A DNA stretch of 64,000 bases, taken from positions 10,082,484-10,146,483 of the forward strand of contig NC_092564.1 of NCBI RefSeq assembly GCF_037975245.1, written 5' to 3'. The stretch is from Apostichopus japonicus. Taxonomy: Eukaryota; Echinodermata; Holothuroidea; Aspidochirotida; Stichopodidae. This document shows positions 34,401-44,589 of this stretch, one piece after another. The notes under the pieces were generated by a model. That model was not told the DNA's origin. It searched no databases and worked only from the letters and a program-made list of their open reading frames with translations. A program made the position numbers and the translations under genes. Each line of letters starts with the position of its first letter. The first letter of the stretch is position 1.

Positions 34401-37400
34401 GCAAGTGAGGATTCGTTTGTGTCGCTACAAAATGCAGACAGTAATGAAAGGTGATACCTTGTTATCTTTAGCTGGACCTGAGATGTCCATCGCTGTATAA
34501 TTTATACACTGTGCTGTGGGTATTGACCGCAGCTGTATGTACTGACTGTACACTAGTGTCTAATTACCGACGATAGCAAGTTGTGTGTGTATTTTCTGGG
34601 ATAGATGGTTGTGTTTAACACTTCTGTTACACCTCATTCGAAACTAGGTCAGATAACCGGCATTAGATGTTTCTTTTTGCGCGAGACTTCACACCCTTTA
34701 ATTAAATTTAAAATAACAAAAAAGGATGAAAGATCACAGTCATATGCAAATTTATTCAATGAATTAACTCACTGACTAATTTGTCCACAAAGTCTTCGTG
34801 TTCGAATTCTAAAAACCCAAAGCCACGTAATTTGCTGTCATCGTCTGGCTTTTTTAAGAGTTCCACGTTCGTTGGTTTGTACGGGGCACACCATTTACGA
34901 ATGTAGCCATCTGCTGCTTCTCCGCTAATATTTGGAATCCCACCGACAAATATCTTCTTCACTGACAAATGTCCCGTTCCGCTTTCGTCCTTAACGAGAA
35001 GGTAAAATTTGATTAAAAAAGTTAGGAAGGTGGCATCGGGTGGTTAAATCTACACTTGGAGATGTGTCCTAGAAATTGGTAAATATAATTCACGAGCTTA
35101 GTAATGGAGAAACTATTTGAAAACTAATGAAACTAATGAACTAACAAACTAATGAAACTATTTGAGATAACTGTGATTGACTGTGTAAACAATATTGACC
35201 TGTTATCAAAAAAAGGACCCTCTTGAGTACCCACTTCAAAGGATTCTACCCCGACAGGAGTTTGCAGCTAAACAGGTACAACATAGCTAACTGGGTGGCA
35301 TTTAAGATGACAACTATACCCTCCTCCTCCACAACTACCCTCCCTCTGAGTAATCCATTCCTTTACATTGGGATAGCACACATGGGTTCATCCTGGCCAC
35401 TACTGACGAGCTTTATTCATCATAAATAATCCTACAACACAGGCGTACTTACATCCCGTGGAATGGCCCTCTTGATTTCCACTTCTCGTTCTTTTATCGA
35501 AATGGGGCCGCTTTCCCTTCGTGTTTGCAGCACGCTGTCTGCGGCTTCAACTGTATCAAAAGTGACAAATCCAAATCCACGTGATTGTTTCGTCACAGAG
35601 TCCTTGATGACGACACAGTCGACGATATTACCATAGCTTTCTAACGCTGCCTTGATATCATTATCTGTTGACGATCGGTCCATGCCGCCTATGAACAATT
35701 TTCTGAGATTCTCAGAAGAGGCCATCTATGGGGGGGAAAAAAGGATATTAGTTCAAGAATTTCAAACTTACTTGAATTAGATTCGAAGCTCTGCAAATGT
35801 TTTTGTCAAATTGACCAAATTTCATGGAGCAATCTACTCCATCTTAATGTTTGTGAAATTATTTTCAGTAATGGCTTTGGCTGGACACAATTCAGTTGTC
35901 TATTTAGACTATTAATCACCGTCACAAAAGGGGAAACTGTTAAGAAACTATTTGAAAAAGGAAATTTTTGGGTTCATCCCACAGCAGCTCATAGTCATTA
36001 GGCCAAGTGCTGTGAAGTACCATCTTGCCATCTTTTTTGTGTTACCATCTTGCCATCTTTTGATTGTTTTATATTAAAAAAAAAATTCTATTTATGTTTT
36101 GATAGTCTTATTGTTGCTAATTTTTCAGCTGTAATAGTTAAGTATTTTATTTTTTTGTATGCTGTCATATTTTATTGCTTTTGTCTTTAATTTCTGAATT
36201 TTATTGTTTTTAATAATTATTGTTAAGTTATTTATTTCTGTAATTTTTAGGATGCAATATATTTAAATTGCATTATTTTTAAGCTGTAATATTTTTTAAG
36301 TTGTATCATTTTATGCGTTTCTGTGAAGTGCTTTGAGATCATTCTTTTGATGTAAAGCACTATATTTGAATAAATTATTATTATTATTATTATTAAGTAG
36401 TTTTCACACCACTTGCACTTGAGAAGGCAAGTCATTATATGTCACACACACATACACTGCTTTATAGAACACTGATATTAAAAGAGGAAGGTAGATAAAA
36501 GAAGTTAAATACACTGTATTTGAGAATGTAACAATGATTTTATAACTATAGGTTGGGGATGGAAATAATTCAGTCTGATTGAAAGCATACAATAGCTCTG
36601 CTATTTAATTAAGATGGATTTCCACTTAAATGGGTTGAAATGTTCTGGAAAAAAAGGGTTTTGTTTTTTGCTGTCTAAATTGCTGGTATGATGTGGTTGC
36701 AAGTGTTGTTGTATAAAATTTATAGCTGTGAAACTGAATTCTAAATTAAAGTTCTTTTTCAACAACCGATCTCAATGGGAGTTTGTTATGTATGGACCTA
36801 TTTTTCATGAGTGACTTTGGTTTATGGATCCTTGTTTTAAAAATGAAGCTCAAAACTTAAAAATAACTGATTAATTTTTAGTGCAACAATGTAATAACTC
36901 ACCAGAATAGTTAATTAAAGCAATACATCCATCATTTCATTGATTGTCACACATTTGGTCAGTACTCAGAACCTAGCTTTAGGTTGGGCCTGTGAGTAAC
37001 TAAGGGTAAGGTTAGGCCTAATTTTAGGTAACAACATAACCACCTATTCCCTAAAGAAACATTGGAAAAGCCCAGTCGCAACTCTGTATTAACCCTTCCA
37101 ATTACTTATTGGAGTGTGAAATAAAGCCCGGGTCACATCTGCGCGACACACATTAAACACGCGATTCAACTCGCAATACAATTGAAGGTTGAATCGCGTA
37201 GTTAGACACGGGTATCAACTTGTTGCGCAATAAGAGTTGCGACATCAATTGGGGTTGATTTGAAATAGAGAAATGTCCTAATCAGCGCAAGTTCTCAGAA
37301 GCAACTTTTCTGATTCGACCAATCAGTCGCGCGTATGAGACCACAAAGTTGAATCCAAAATCGCGTCATTTTAGTTGCGAGTTGAATCTCGTGTTGAATC

Positions 37401-39298
37401 GCGCAGATGTGACCCGGCCTTTAGCCTAACACAATGACAGGCAGTAGTAATTTCTCTGAAGAAGAAAGTCCAGAGCACTTTCGGTGTCAAAGGAATATAA
37501 TAGGTGGCCTAGTATGGTAGTGTACAGTAACTGTGTGTGTTACCCGAATTCGCATACTGTGATGTATAGTTGCACTGAAAGACACTGTACTTGCCTTATT
37601 TGTAAGTCAAATTGTAAAAAAATTTCAATGGCCATCTACAAAGCCAGAACCAAATTGTGTATTTTGAGAAACTTTTGAGTAGTTTAATTCTTTCTATTTT
37701 TTGTGGAATTTGGTCAACCTATATCACATTGCTGAATTGATAGAACTAAACCACTGAGCAAAATCAATGAGATTGATTTTGGAGTAATAGTAATCTCTTT
37801 CCTTCTTTCTTAGCCATGATTTAAATGCAAACAGACATGAACACTGCACAAAGTTACATCATAAGTATGATTACAAACAAGTCACATATGTGCTTAAATT
37901 AAAGTGATGCAAAACGATATCTTCTTTATTTTTAAAATATTAACTCCTAGGCCTAAACCTTCATAGACACATACTGCACATGTAGTTTGCAATGTTCAAT
38001 AGCTACATGATGATCACTAATAGACTAATGTCACTCGATCCTTCAAAGTGTATGGTTGGTAAAGGTTCATGTTTTTGCACTTCTCAACATTGACGTAATC
38101 GGTCCAGGTTGATTATGATGTACATATAACTAGTGGTACGCTGATGATTAACAGGCCTATTGTCAAACTCGATGCCACACAATACACATCGGGGAACAGA
38201 GCGGGACATGATACCCGTCATCTTTTAAAATAGGTGGGGCTTATTCACAGGGCAGCCCTGCGAATAGCCGGACACAAGTATCTTATTCACAGGGCAGCCC
38301 TGCGAATAGCCAGACACATACACCTTATTCGCAGGGCAGCCCTGTGAATAGCCAGACACAAGCACCTTATTTGCAGGGCTGCCCTGCGAATAGCCAGACA
38401 CATATATAGCCAGACACCTTATTCACAGGGCAGCCTTAGACTGGGTTAACGGGCTCAGTAATTTTTGGGGCTATTCGAGTTTGCTTTTGGGCACCAGCTA
38501 TCTTTTAGAGAGTCTTAATTGGGAGCCTCTATATTTTGAGGAATTTATTGGCCTTTGGGATTCCTATCTTAATGCTGTTAGGATTGGTTTTGGGAGCCTA
38601 GGGCCTTAAGATTGAACCAGTCTAGCATTAGTACCGCCAACATAAAAATGTCATCCCTCGATCATTTTCACCTTTGTTTTTGCAGAGTGACTGCTCATTT
38701 GCATGTAAAGGTGTGGGAGGGGGGGTGTCACACCTTTGACCATATTGGCTTTCAGGCAATATCGGCTTTTGGGGAATCCCAAGATAAGCTCCCTTAAAAT
38801 AAGCTTTTACACTTGAACTGCTGGGGCTCCAAAAATTAGCTTATGAAGTGGCTAAGACTATTTGGGCCCAAAAGGTTGGCTTTTTCAAGGCCCCTAAACT
38901 GACTGGTATCAATAGCAAAACCTAATAATAAACCTATTTTCAAAATCGTCACAGCCCTGCGAATAAGGTGTCTGTGTACGTTATTCGCCGGGCTGCCCTG
39001 CGAATAATCACTTCGTTTAAAATAACATTATCGCCTCTACTATCGCGAATTTACCGTATACCATTTATAGTACTGTACCAGCAATACGAAAAAGTGGTAG
39101 TACAACTACTAGTAGGCTAGGCTTACAGTTAATGTGTGCTAGCCTAACAAAGTCAGATGGGTCCATTATTAATCATTGACAAAGACTAAACATGGTACTC
39201 AGTAATTTAAACTAGCCTTAGAAAAGCTTTGAGTAATTCGCGGTCTGTTTTGCAAGCACTCAGCTACTTACATCAGTGTTACCGTTGTTCGATGACAT
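31473..39298 (-). CDS. hnRNP A/B-type RNA-binding protein, paralog 2 (8 coding exons)
   Basis: Same family and role as the gene at 10777-16245. Coding exons: 39298-39272, 35725-35453, 34989-34773, 33928-33860, 33413-33336, 32866-32753, 31660-31473; the three Gly-rich exons bring the spliced product to 321 aa with every junction in frame. (Seven exons carry codons; an untranslated 5' exon may precede.) Exon 1 gives MSSNNGNTD; exon 2 begins exactly at an ATG (MASSENLRKLF), so translation could also start there. RRM1 has KLFIGGM and RGFGFVTF; RRM2 has KIFVGGI and RGFGFLEF. The RGG segment reads GGRGGRGRGRGRGG; the tail is Gly/Tyr-rich and ends RGGRYKPY, a PY-type import signal. RRM1 is about three quarters identical to paralog 1. 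One extra Gly-rich stretch (114 against 78 bp exon) distinguishes it. Intron 1 is about 3.5 kb and full of elements. Confidence 0.9.
31853..32155. repeat. Tandem repeat, about 62-66 bp unit, in the last coding intron of paralog 2
   Basis: Four full units and one partial, each with 'gaagcacatgataattacct', 'atagttaagttttgtg' and 'tttacagatcttgactcatt'. On the transcribed minus strand every unit contains AGGTAATTATC, a donor-like sequence. Confidence 0.85.
33168..33228. repeat. Four perfect copies of a 15-bp repeat
   Basis: TTGGTATCACACACA is repeated head to tail without mismatch, in the intron between coding exons at 32866 and 33336. The lack of divergence suggests a recent, slippage-prone array. 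Confidence 0.9.
34415..34701 (-). repeat. Dispersed repeat, inverse copy of 22790-23072
   Basis: Inverse complement of the 22.8-kb copy with scattered substitutions. It lies in the intron between 33928 and 34773 of hnRNP paralog 2, ending about 70 bp from the RRM2 exon. Confidence 0.8.
36060..36395 (+). repeat. Non-LTR/SINE 3' tail with (ATT)n end
   Basis: Ends 'gtgaagtgctttgagatca', 'tgatgtaaagcactatat' and 'gaataaattattattatt', a 3' tail seen in many animal non-LTR elements: a GCGCTTTGAG / AAGCGCTATAT stem followed by an ATT microsatellite. It lies in intron 1 of hnRNP paralog 2; no coding part remains. Confidence 0.6.
37124..37421. mobile_element. MITE with 23-bp inverted ends and TA duplication
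   Basis: Ends 'AAGCCCGGGTCACATCTGCG' and its inverse differ at one position. TA flanks both sides (37122-37123 and 37422-37423), which fits a Tc1/mariner-type target. Further internal inverse motifs such as CGCGATTCAACTCGC and GCGAGTTGAATC extend the fold. 298 bp, no coding frame, in intron 1 of paralog 2. Confidence 0.75.
38241..39007. mobile_element. Element with palindromic 42-bp repeats at its left end
   Basis: Five units of about 42 bp start near 38240, 38282, 38324, 38366 and 38418. Each contains ATTCRCAGGG, one centre base triplet and CCCTGYGAAT, a palindrome, followed by AGCCAGACACA. The right end (38952-39007) carries the same motif inverted, so TTATTCACAGGGCAGCC and GGCTGCCCTGCGAATAA form inverted ends. 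No target duplication was found. Confidence 0.65.
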
Positions 39299-39994
39299 TG
39301 TTAAGTGTCTCAGAATTTTGTTTGATGTTGCTGTGCGTTAAATGGTGATCTTGCTACACAGCACATATCACGATAATAGCAAATCATTCGACCTTTGATT
39401 CAATGTGTTGTATTTAATTGGACATAAATTGAGTCGTGTGTAGTTGTAGCCTAACCAGGTACGCCAGTGAATACAAAACGTGCGTCATTGTGACATGTCA
39501 GTTTTGAGGCATGCGCAGGCGAACCGGTACTGCACAAAAGATAATCACCATGGGAGGCTGAGTCGGGATGTATGTAGATAGTGACACGATATCATGGAGT
39601 AAACTGACCATTCTTGAAGTGAGGGCCAAAAGTAGTGTGGGCTTCTCGTTGTGTGTTTATGAGAAAGTGTCAAGATAAATAAGGCCGATTGATTTCAAAC
39701 CGGTGTGTGTACGGGGCATATAGTGTCTTCCCGCTCAAAGGTCAAATAAAAGACAAACAGCATTTTGACCGTTACGCATGTATACCGAAATGATAAAGTT
39801 TACCAAACCCTCTAAACATGTAGAATATCGGACTCTGTATGTCTACAAAATGACAAATATCTAGTGATCAAAAAAGGCCAGTGTCAAGGTTATGGAATTT
39901 GTGCGTTTTGCGTCTAACAGCCGACGGACTTCCAAAATTAAGGTGCAGTACCGGAAGAATTTTGGTGCTCAAGTATCTCAACTACACACGGCTA

Positions 39995-40489
39995 TGGCAA
40001 GCCATGTGGGACAAACACTGCATAATATATCCGCGTATTAATTCGAATATATACGCGTATTAATTCGAATATATATGTGTTGTAGCCTACATGTGTAAAG
40101 TTTCGCTTTTTGAAGCGATCTCGCGAGCCCGCCAAAACATTTATCCTTGGTATATGTACACAGCAAGAGCGGAAATGTATTTTTTCGTGTATATTCTAAT
40201 TAATCCGTGCATATATTGGATTTAATCCCCATATATATTTTATTTAATACGTGTATATATTCGAATTAATACGTGTATATATTCGAATTAATACGTGTAT
40301 ATATTCGAATTAATACGTGTATATATTCGAATTAATACGTGTATATATTCGAATTAATACGCGGATATATTTAAGCCATATGATTGGCTAATAATATATA
40401 GGCGTATATATTCCAATTAATACGCGTATAAATTCCAATTAATACGCGGATATATTATTCAGTGTTTTTTTTTCCCACATGGCTTGCCA
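39995..40489. mobile_element. TA-flanked element with minisatellite interior, copy 1
   Basis: Ends TGGCAAGCCATGTGGGAC and GTCCCACATGGCTTGCCA-type inverse, with TA outside each (39993-39994, 40490-40491). Inside are many units of GTATATATTCGAATTAATAC and a unique segment with 'cgcgagcccgccaaaaca' and 'agcaagagcggaaatg'. The short frame 39881-40063 runs into this element. Confidence 0.8.
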
Positions 40490-40510
40490 TACACGGCGGT
40501 ATACTAAAAC

Positions 40511-40539
40511 CATGGAGGTAAAACAGTTTTACCTCCATG
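40511..40539. repeat. Short palindrome, later split from its flank by a hAT-like insertion
   Basis: Arms CATGGAGGTAAAAC and GTTTTACCTCCATG are exact inverses around one base. CTAAAAC precedes it (40504-40510). The same CTAAAAC follows at 41189-41195, just beyond the hAT-like element 40540-41180 and its duplicated CCTCCATG. Before that insertion the palindrome was therefore flanked by a 7-bp direct repeat. Confidence 0.75.
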
Positions 40540-41180
40540 CAAGGGCGGCGGAAGCACTTTTAATCTGGGGGGGGGGGGGCACCGACATCAAAGGGCACTT
40601 TGCAGAAATTCGATTTGACTGATGCAGCCTTATATTTAGTACCCTTTATAACTCTTATTGTATTATCTTATTTGCGTATACACATCACTCCATCAACGCC
40701 CCCCCCCCCCCCCCTTCAAGGAAAATATGCATACTGGCACTGCAATATCGATGTGCAAATTGGGAAACAAGGAACAAGTTTTCTTTTGAGACAAAATGAG
40801 GTGGAATCATGCTAGTTGCTAATGTAGGAATCATCCGAATTAGAGTTTATAACAAATTTTTTCCATTCGAAATAGCTTTGAGTTTGACCCACAGAAATTC
40901 ATTAACAGCCAGGGGCGTAGCCAGGATTTGCAAAGTTGTATATACGACTATCTGAGCGGAGCACCACCATCGGTTGGCGCGGAGCGTACAAGAAAAGTTT
41001 TGGTTTTACAAACCCCTCAGATGACTGGAAACGGCCCTTCCCGAGTGTTCATTCTGGTTCCCTGGCCTCTTGCTAACTTGAGACACCTCAATTTTTATGT
41101 AGAAAAAGGGCACATTTTTAACCTGAGGAAAAGTGGGGGCACGTGCCCCCTGTGCCCCCCCCCCGGTTCCGCCGCCCTTG
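40540..41180. mobile_element. hAT-like non-autonomous element, copy 1
   Basis: Exact inverted ends CAAGGGCGGCGGAA and TTCCGCCGCCCTTG, with 8-bp duplication CCTCCATG at 40532-40539 and 41181-41188. 641 bp; inside lie G and C tracts and a 'ggggcgtagccaggatttgc' motif resembling the end of the 58075 element, so it may be composite. The frame 40928-41230 is the same non-coding sequence that appears open again at 56106. Confidence 0.9.
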
Positions 41181-41699
41181 CCTCCATGCTAAAACCAACC
41201 AGACATCAAAACTGCAGTGTGGTTCGATGATAAAATGTAACACACTAAAGGCTGTAGGCAGGGGGTAGGAAGCTTCCAAAAAGTATGGGGGGCACAACAT
41301 CAGAGGGGCACTTTCTCATTCCACAACCACCACTCGTTATGCTATAAACTGATACAAACCGGCCATATATGATGCGTTAGTATGCTATCAATACTATTTA
41401 TTGAGATTATTTATTGTTAACCGTGCTACAAAAAGATATGGGATGCCATTTTATAAATAGCATGTACAAACTAAAAATAATTAAAATTAAATTTTAAAAG
41501 TAACAAAAGCTTAAGATATCCAAAAGACAGTTCTTCATCAAGGGCACATTTTATTTGCCAGTGGGGCACATTTGCAAGTTTTGGGAAAAAAGTGCCCCAT
41601 GCAAACAGTACAACGTTTCATTACGCACCTTTGTGCACAGACATGTATGCAGCGACGTACATGACACTCCAAAAGCTACCGACTCAATTGAGATTTGGT

Positions 41700-42200
41700 C
41701 GAGACTTCTGATTCTTATCTACGGATGCCCTTAAGCGAATTTCCAATTGCCAACATCCTCTCCTATTCTTATGAGAGGTAACGCACATATTATCTCATAA
41801 GCTGGTCGGTGGGAGACACGGTGTATTATAGAACAAGATTTCCAACATGCGCCCTCTAATGATTCCAAATGACCTTTGACCTCCACCAAAATTGTATAAC
41901 GTGTCACAACTGCAAACTAAATATGTTACTGGCCCAAGCTTCTCTTCTTGAGATATCGTTTTTACCAGGTTTTCACAATTTTACCCCGGGTGACCCAATT
42001 GACTTGATTTCGCCCAAGAACAATAGGCTTCTACTTCATGTGGTACTCCGTTACGCCAAATATGAGATTGTTCCAAGCTTCTCTTCTTGAGATATCGTGT
42101 TTACAAGCAAGGTGTCACACACATACACGCACATACACACCGACACACTCTTATCCGCCTTCATGACTGCAAAGGTTACGATTATCCCCGAAACCACTAA
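41700..42200 (+). repeat. TGACCTTTGACC-family repeat with a perfect DR1 site
   Basis: The most complete copy in the window: 'ggatgcccttaagcgaat', 'ccaattgccaac', DR1 TGACCTTTGACCT at 41870-41882, two successive 'caagcttctcttcttgagat' blocks, 'gtgtcacacacatacac', and the 'aaggttacgattatc' end. Confidence 0.7.
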
Positions 42201-42544
42201 AAAGCATTTGACTAGAACGACATGCATGGAAATTAAAGTTAGTTATAGGTAAGTGTGTTTCAGGGAGGCAAGGGGGGCAAAAGCCCTTTCCCTATATAAG
42301 AACTACCGGTACTTCCCCCAGCCCCTTCCCGTCTCCTATTTTGTGCCTATGAGTAATACATGTGTGGCATAGGGGATAAAGAATACCATTCGAGACTTTT
42401 GTTACGATGTGTTTAGGGCGGCTTCTTGTTGGTTGCAATTGTATATCATCATGTAGTAATTGGCTACATTCAATGACACCGCCTTCAATTAAAAAGGATA
42501 ACACTAACGATAGAATGACAAACATGAGTTATACCGTTATACCT

Positions 42545-42705
42545 TGCAAGTAGTGTGAATGCTTTGGACAAGCACTTTAAGCATTGTAATCGGGTCTGGG
42601 TGTTTGTGTCTTCAGTTTTTTTCTTTCTCTCCTATAGAGTCCTTGATGGGGACTTGAGTGTCCCTCCTGATGCTTTTTTTCCCCTACTAAACTAAACTAA
42701 CCGTA
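42545..42705 (+). pseudogene. Non-LTR retrotransposon 3' end (copy of 18575-18960)
   Basis: Starts 'cttgcaagtagtgtgaatgc' (LASSVNALDKHF, the RT C-terminus with a short deletion) and runs through 'ttgtgtcttcag', 'tccttgatggggacttg' to 'ctaaactaaactaa'. It matches the minus-strand copy at 18.6 kb. Confidence 0.7.
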
Positions 42706-43330
42706 CGTACCCAATCGCCCCTGGCATGATAATGATAGAGATAAATGTCATGAACAATTTCCTCAAGGGTTATCCCTTCCCTCCAAAGATTTTAGCATAT
42801 TCAAACTGTATGACATAATCTATAGCCCGGAAACTACGTGTTTAAAATTTCATGTTTTTTTTTTCTTTGAATTTATTTCACTGTTTATTATCTGTATTTC
42901 TGAATCTAAAATAATTAGTACAAGGAAAGAAAAACCACGAGAAAGTTACTTTTCAGACCCTATAGTGTCACGAACCTATCATGCAAAACATACTTACAAA
43001 ATGACACGCGCAAGACGCGACTTTTAAACTAGGATTCATCCACAAAGAAGCAAAGTTTTTCTTTGCTGTTTGGGAGAGATGTTCAACAAAAAATATCTCG
43101 GTGATATAGGCTATGAACTGAGTGGGGTAACTTATTGGGCATTATGTCTCCTTTAGCTGTTTAAGGTGGCATATTCCTATTGGAGTCTATACCAGTCCGC
43201 CCGAATGTTCTCCAATCTCAGGAAAAGTGCCAAATGGCAGTAGAAGAACATCTTTTTTGATACGTTATCATTCATGATCTGGTTTTTAGTGGCTTGCATG
43301 TTGAGGAGCATGAATGGAAGTACATGTGTA

Positions 43331-43764
43331 TGGCAAGCCATGTGGGACAGACACTGCATAATACATCAGCGTATTAATCGTAATTTATACGCGTATTAAT
43401 TGGAATATATACGCGTATTAGCCAATCATATGGCCCAAATATATCCGCGTATTAATTCTAATATACACGTATTAATTCGAATATATACACGTATTAATTC
43501 GGATATATACACGTATTAAATAGAATACATATGGGGATTAAATCCAATATATGCACGGATTAATTAGAATATACACGAAAACACATTTCCGCTCTTGCTG
43601 TGTACATATATACCAAGGATAAATGTTTTGGCGGGCTCGCGAGATCGCTTCATAAAGCGAAACTTTACACATGTACAACACATATTATATTCGAATTAAT
43701 ACGCGTATATATTCGAATTAATACGCGGATATACTATGCGGTGTTCGTCCCACATGGCTTGCCA
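43331..43764. mobile_element. TA-flanked element with minisatellite interior, copy 2 (inverted)
   Basis: Same TGGCAAGCCATGTGGGAC ends and TA flanks (43329-43330, 43765-43766) as 39995-40489. The unique internal segment is in the opposite orientation relative to copy 1. The GAATTAATACG array is shorter, so length is 434 against 495 bp. Confidence 0.8.
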
Positions 43765-43965
43765 TAACCGTAAGCTACCTTTGGCAGCAATTTTGTATGG
43801 CGCCACTAATTTTTTGAATTGACATGAGCTTGTGTAGTGCGTCGTAAATCGTTGTTATTTTGCACCTTGAAGGTCAGAGAGAAAATCACACCATTACATA
43901 TACCATTACGTAGATGCACACAGTCGGAATGCGACTCAATGATGCGTGATAATACAGCGTATAAT

Positions 43966-43989
43966 CATGGAGCTATTAATAGCTCCATG
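43966..43989. repeat. Short perfect palindrome
   Basis: CATGGAGCTATT is followed directly by its inverse; the symmetry extends 2 bp further on each side. Possible decayed 7-bp flank: GTATAAT (43959-43965) and ATATAAC (43990-43996). Confidence 0.6.
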
Positions 43990-44175
43990 ATATAACATAT
44001 ACGCACTGTGTAGGGCTGTATTGGTTATTGAAATTCGGATGGCCACAAGAATAACGAAAGCTTCCACTTGTTTTGATTCGATAGATGTGTTGTCGCGCTG
44101 AAGAGGGGGAGGGGGTGGGGGTAGAAGCTGGTGGGGACGGGTGGGTGTCAGTTCTAGAAGAACAACCCTAGTTCT

Positions 44176-44579
44176 CAATGGCGCAGGAATGTACTTTTGA
44201 GTGGGGGGCTGAAGACTGATGGCCGGCCTGGGGGAGGGGTCTAAGTGGAGGGGTGTCCCCCTCCCCTTTGGATTTTTTTTTGCATTTCCAGGTGACCTCA
44301 GATGCAATTTTGTGCAATATAGCACACTTCAACACCCACTCCATTTTGTAAATAGTTTTGCATTTTCACCTGGCCTCAGATGCAATTTGGTGCTCCAAAT
44401 AAGATTTTTTTCTGCCAAAATGTTCTGAGTAAAATGACGAATGTTGTTATCATTTATTGAGAAATGAAAAAGGGGTTTCTTGACTTGCGAAGCGGGGGGG
44501 GGGATGATACTTCCGCCCCCCATATTTTTCACTGGGGGGGGGGGGCTGGCGCCCCCAGCCCCCGGTTCCAACGCCCTTG
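44176..44579. mobile_element. hAT-like MITE
   Basis: 404 bp with ends CAATGGCGCAGGAA and TTCCAACGCCCTTG, imperfect inverses, and exact 8-bp duplication CTAGTTCT at 44168-44175 and 44580-44587. The 'ggaggggtctaagtggaggg' and 'tgtccccctcccctttgg' stretch is shared with the element at 58075. Confidence 0.8.
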
Positions 44580-44589
44580 CTAGTTCTCC

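Noticed and set aside
40928-41230. 100-codon frame that recurs at 56106-56381
   Set aside because: The conservation between copies is explained by two insertions of the same non-autonomous element; the frames end differently and contain no transposase motif.
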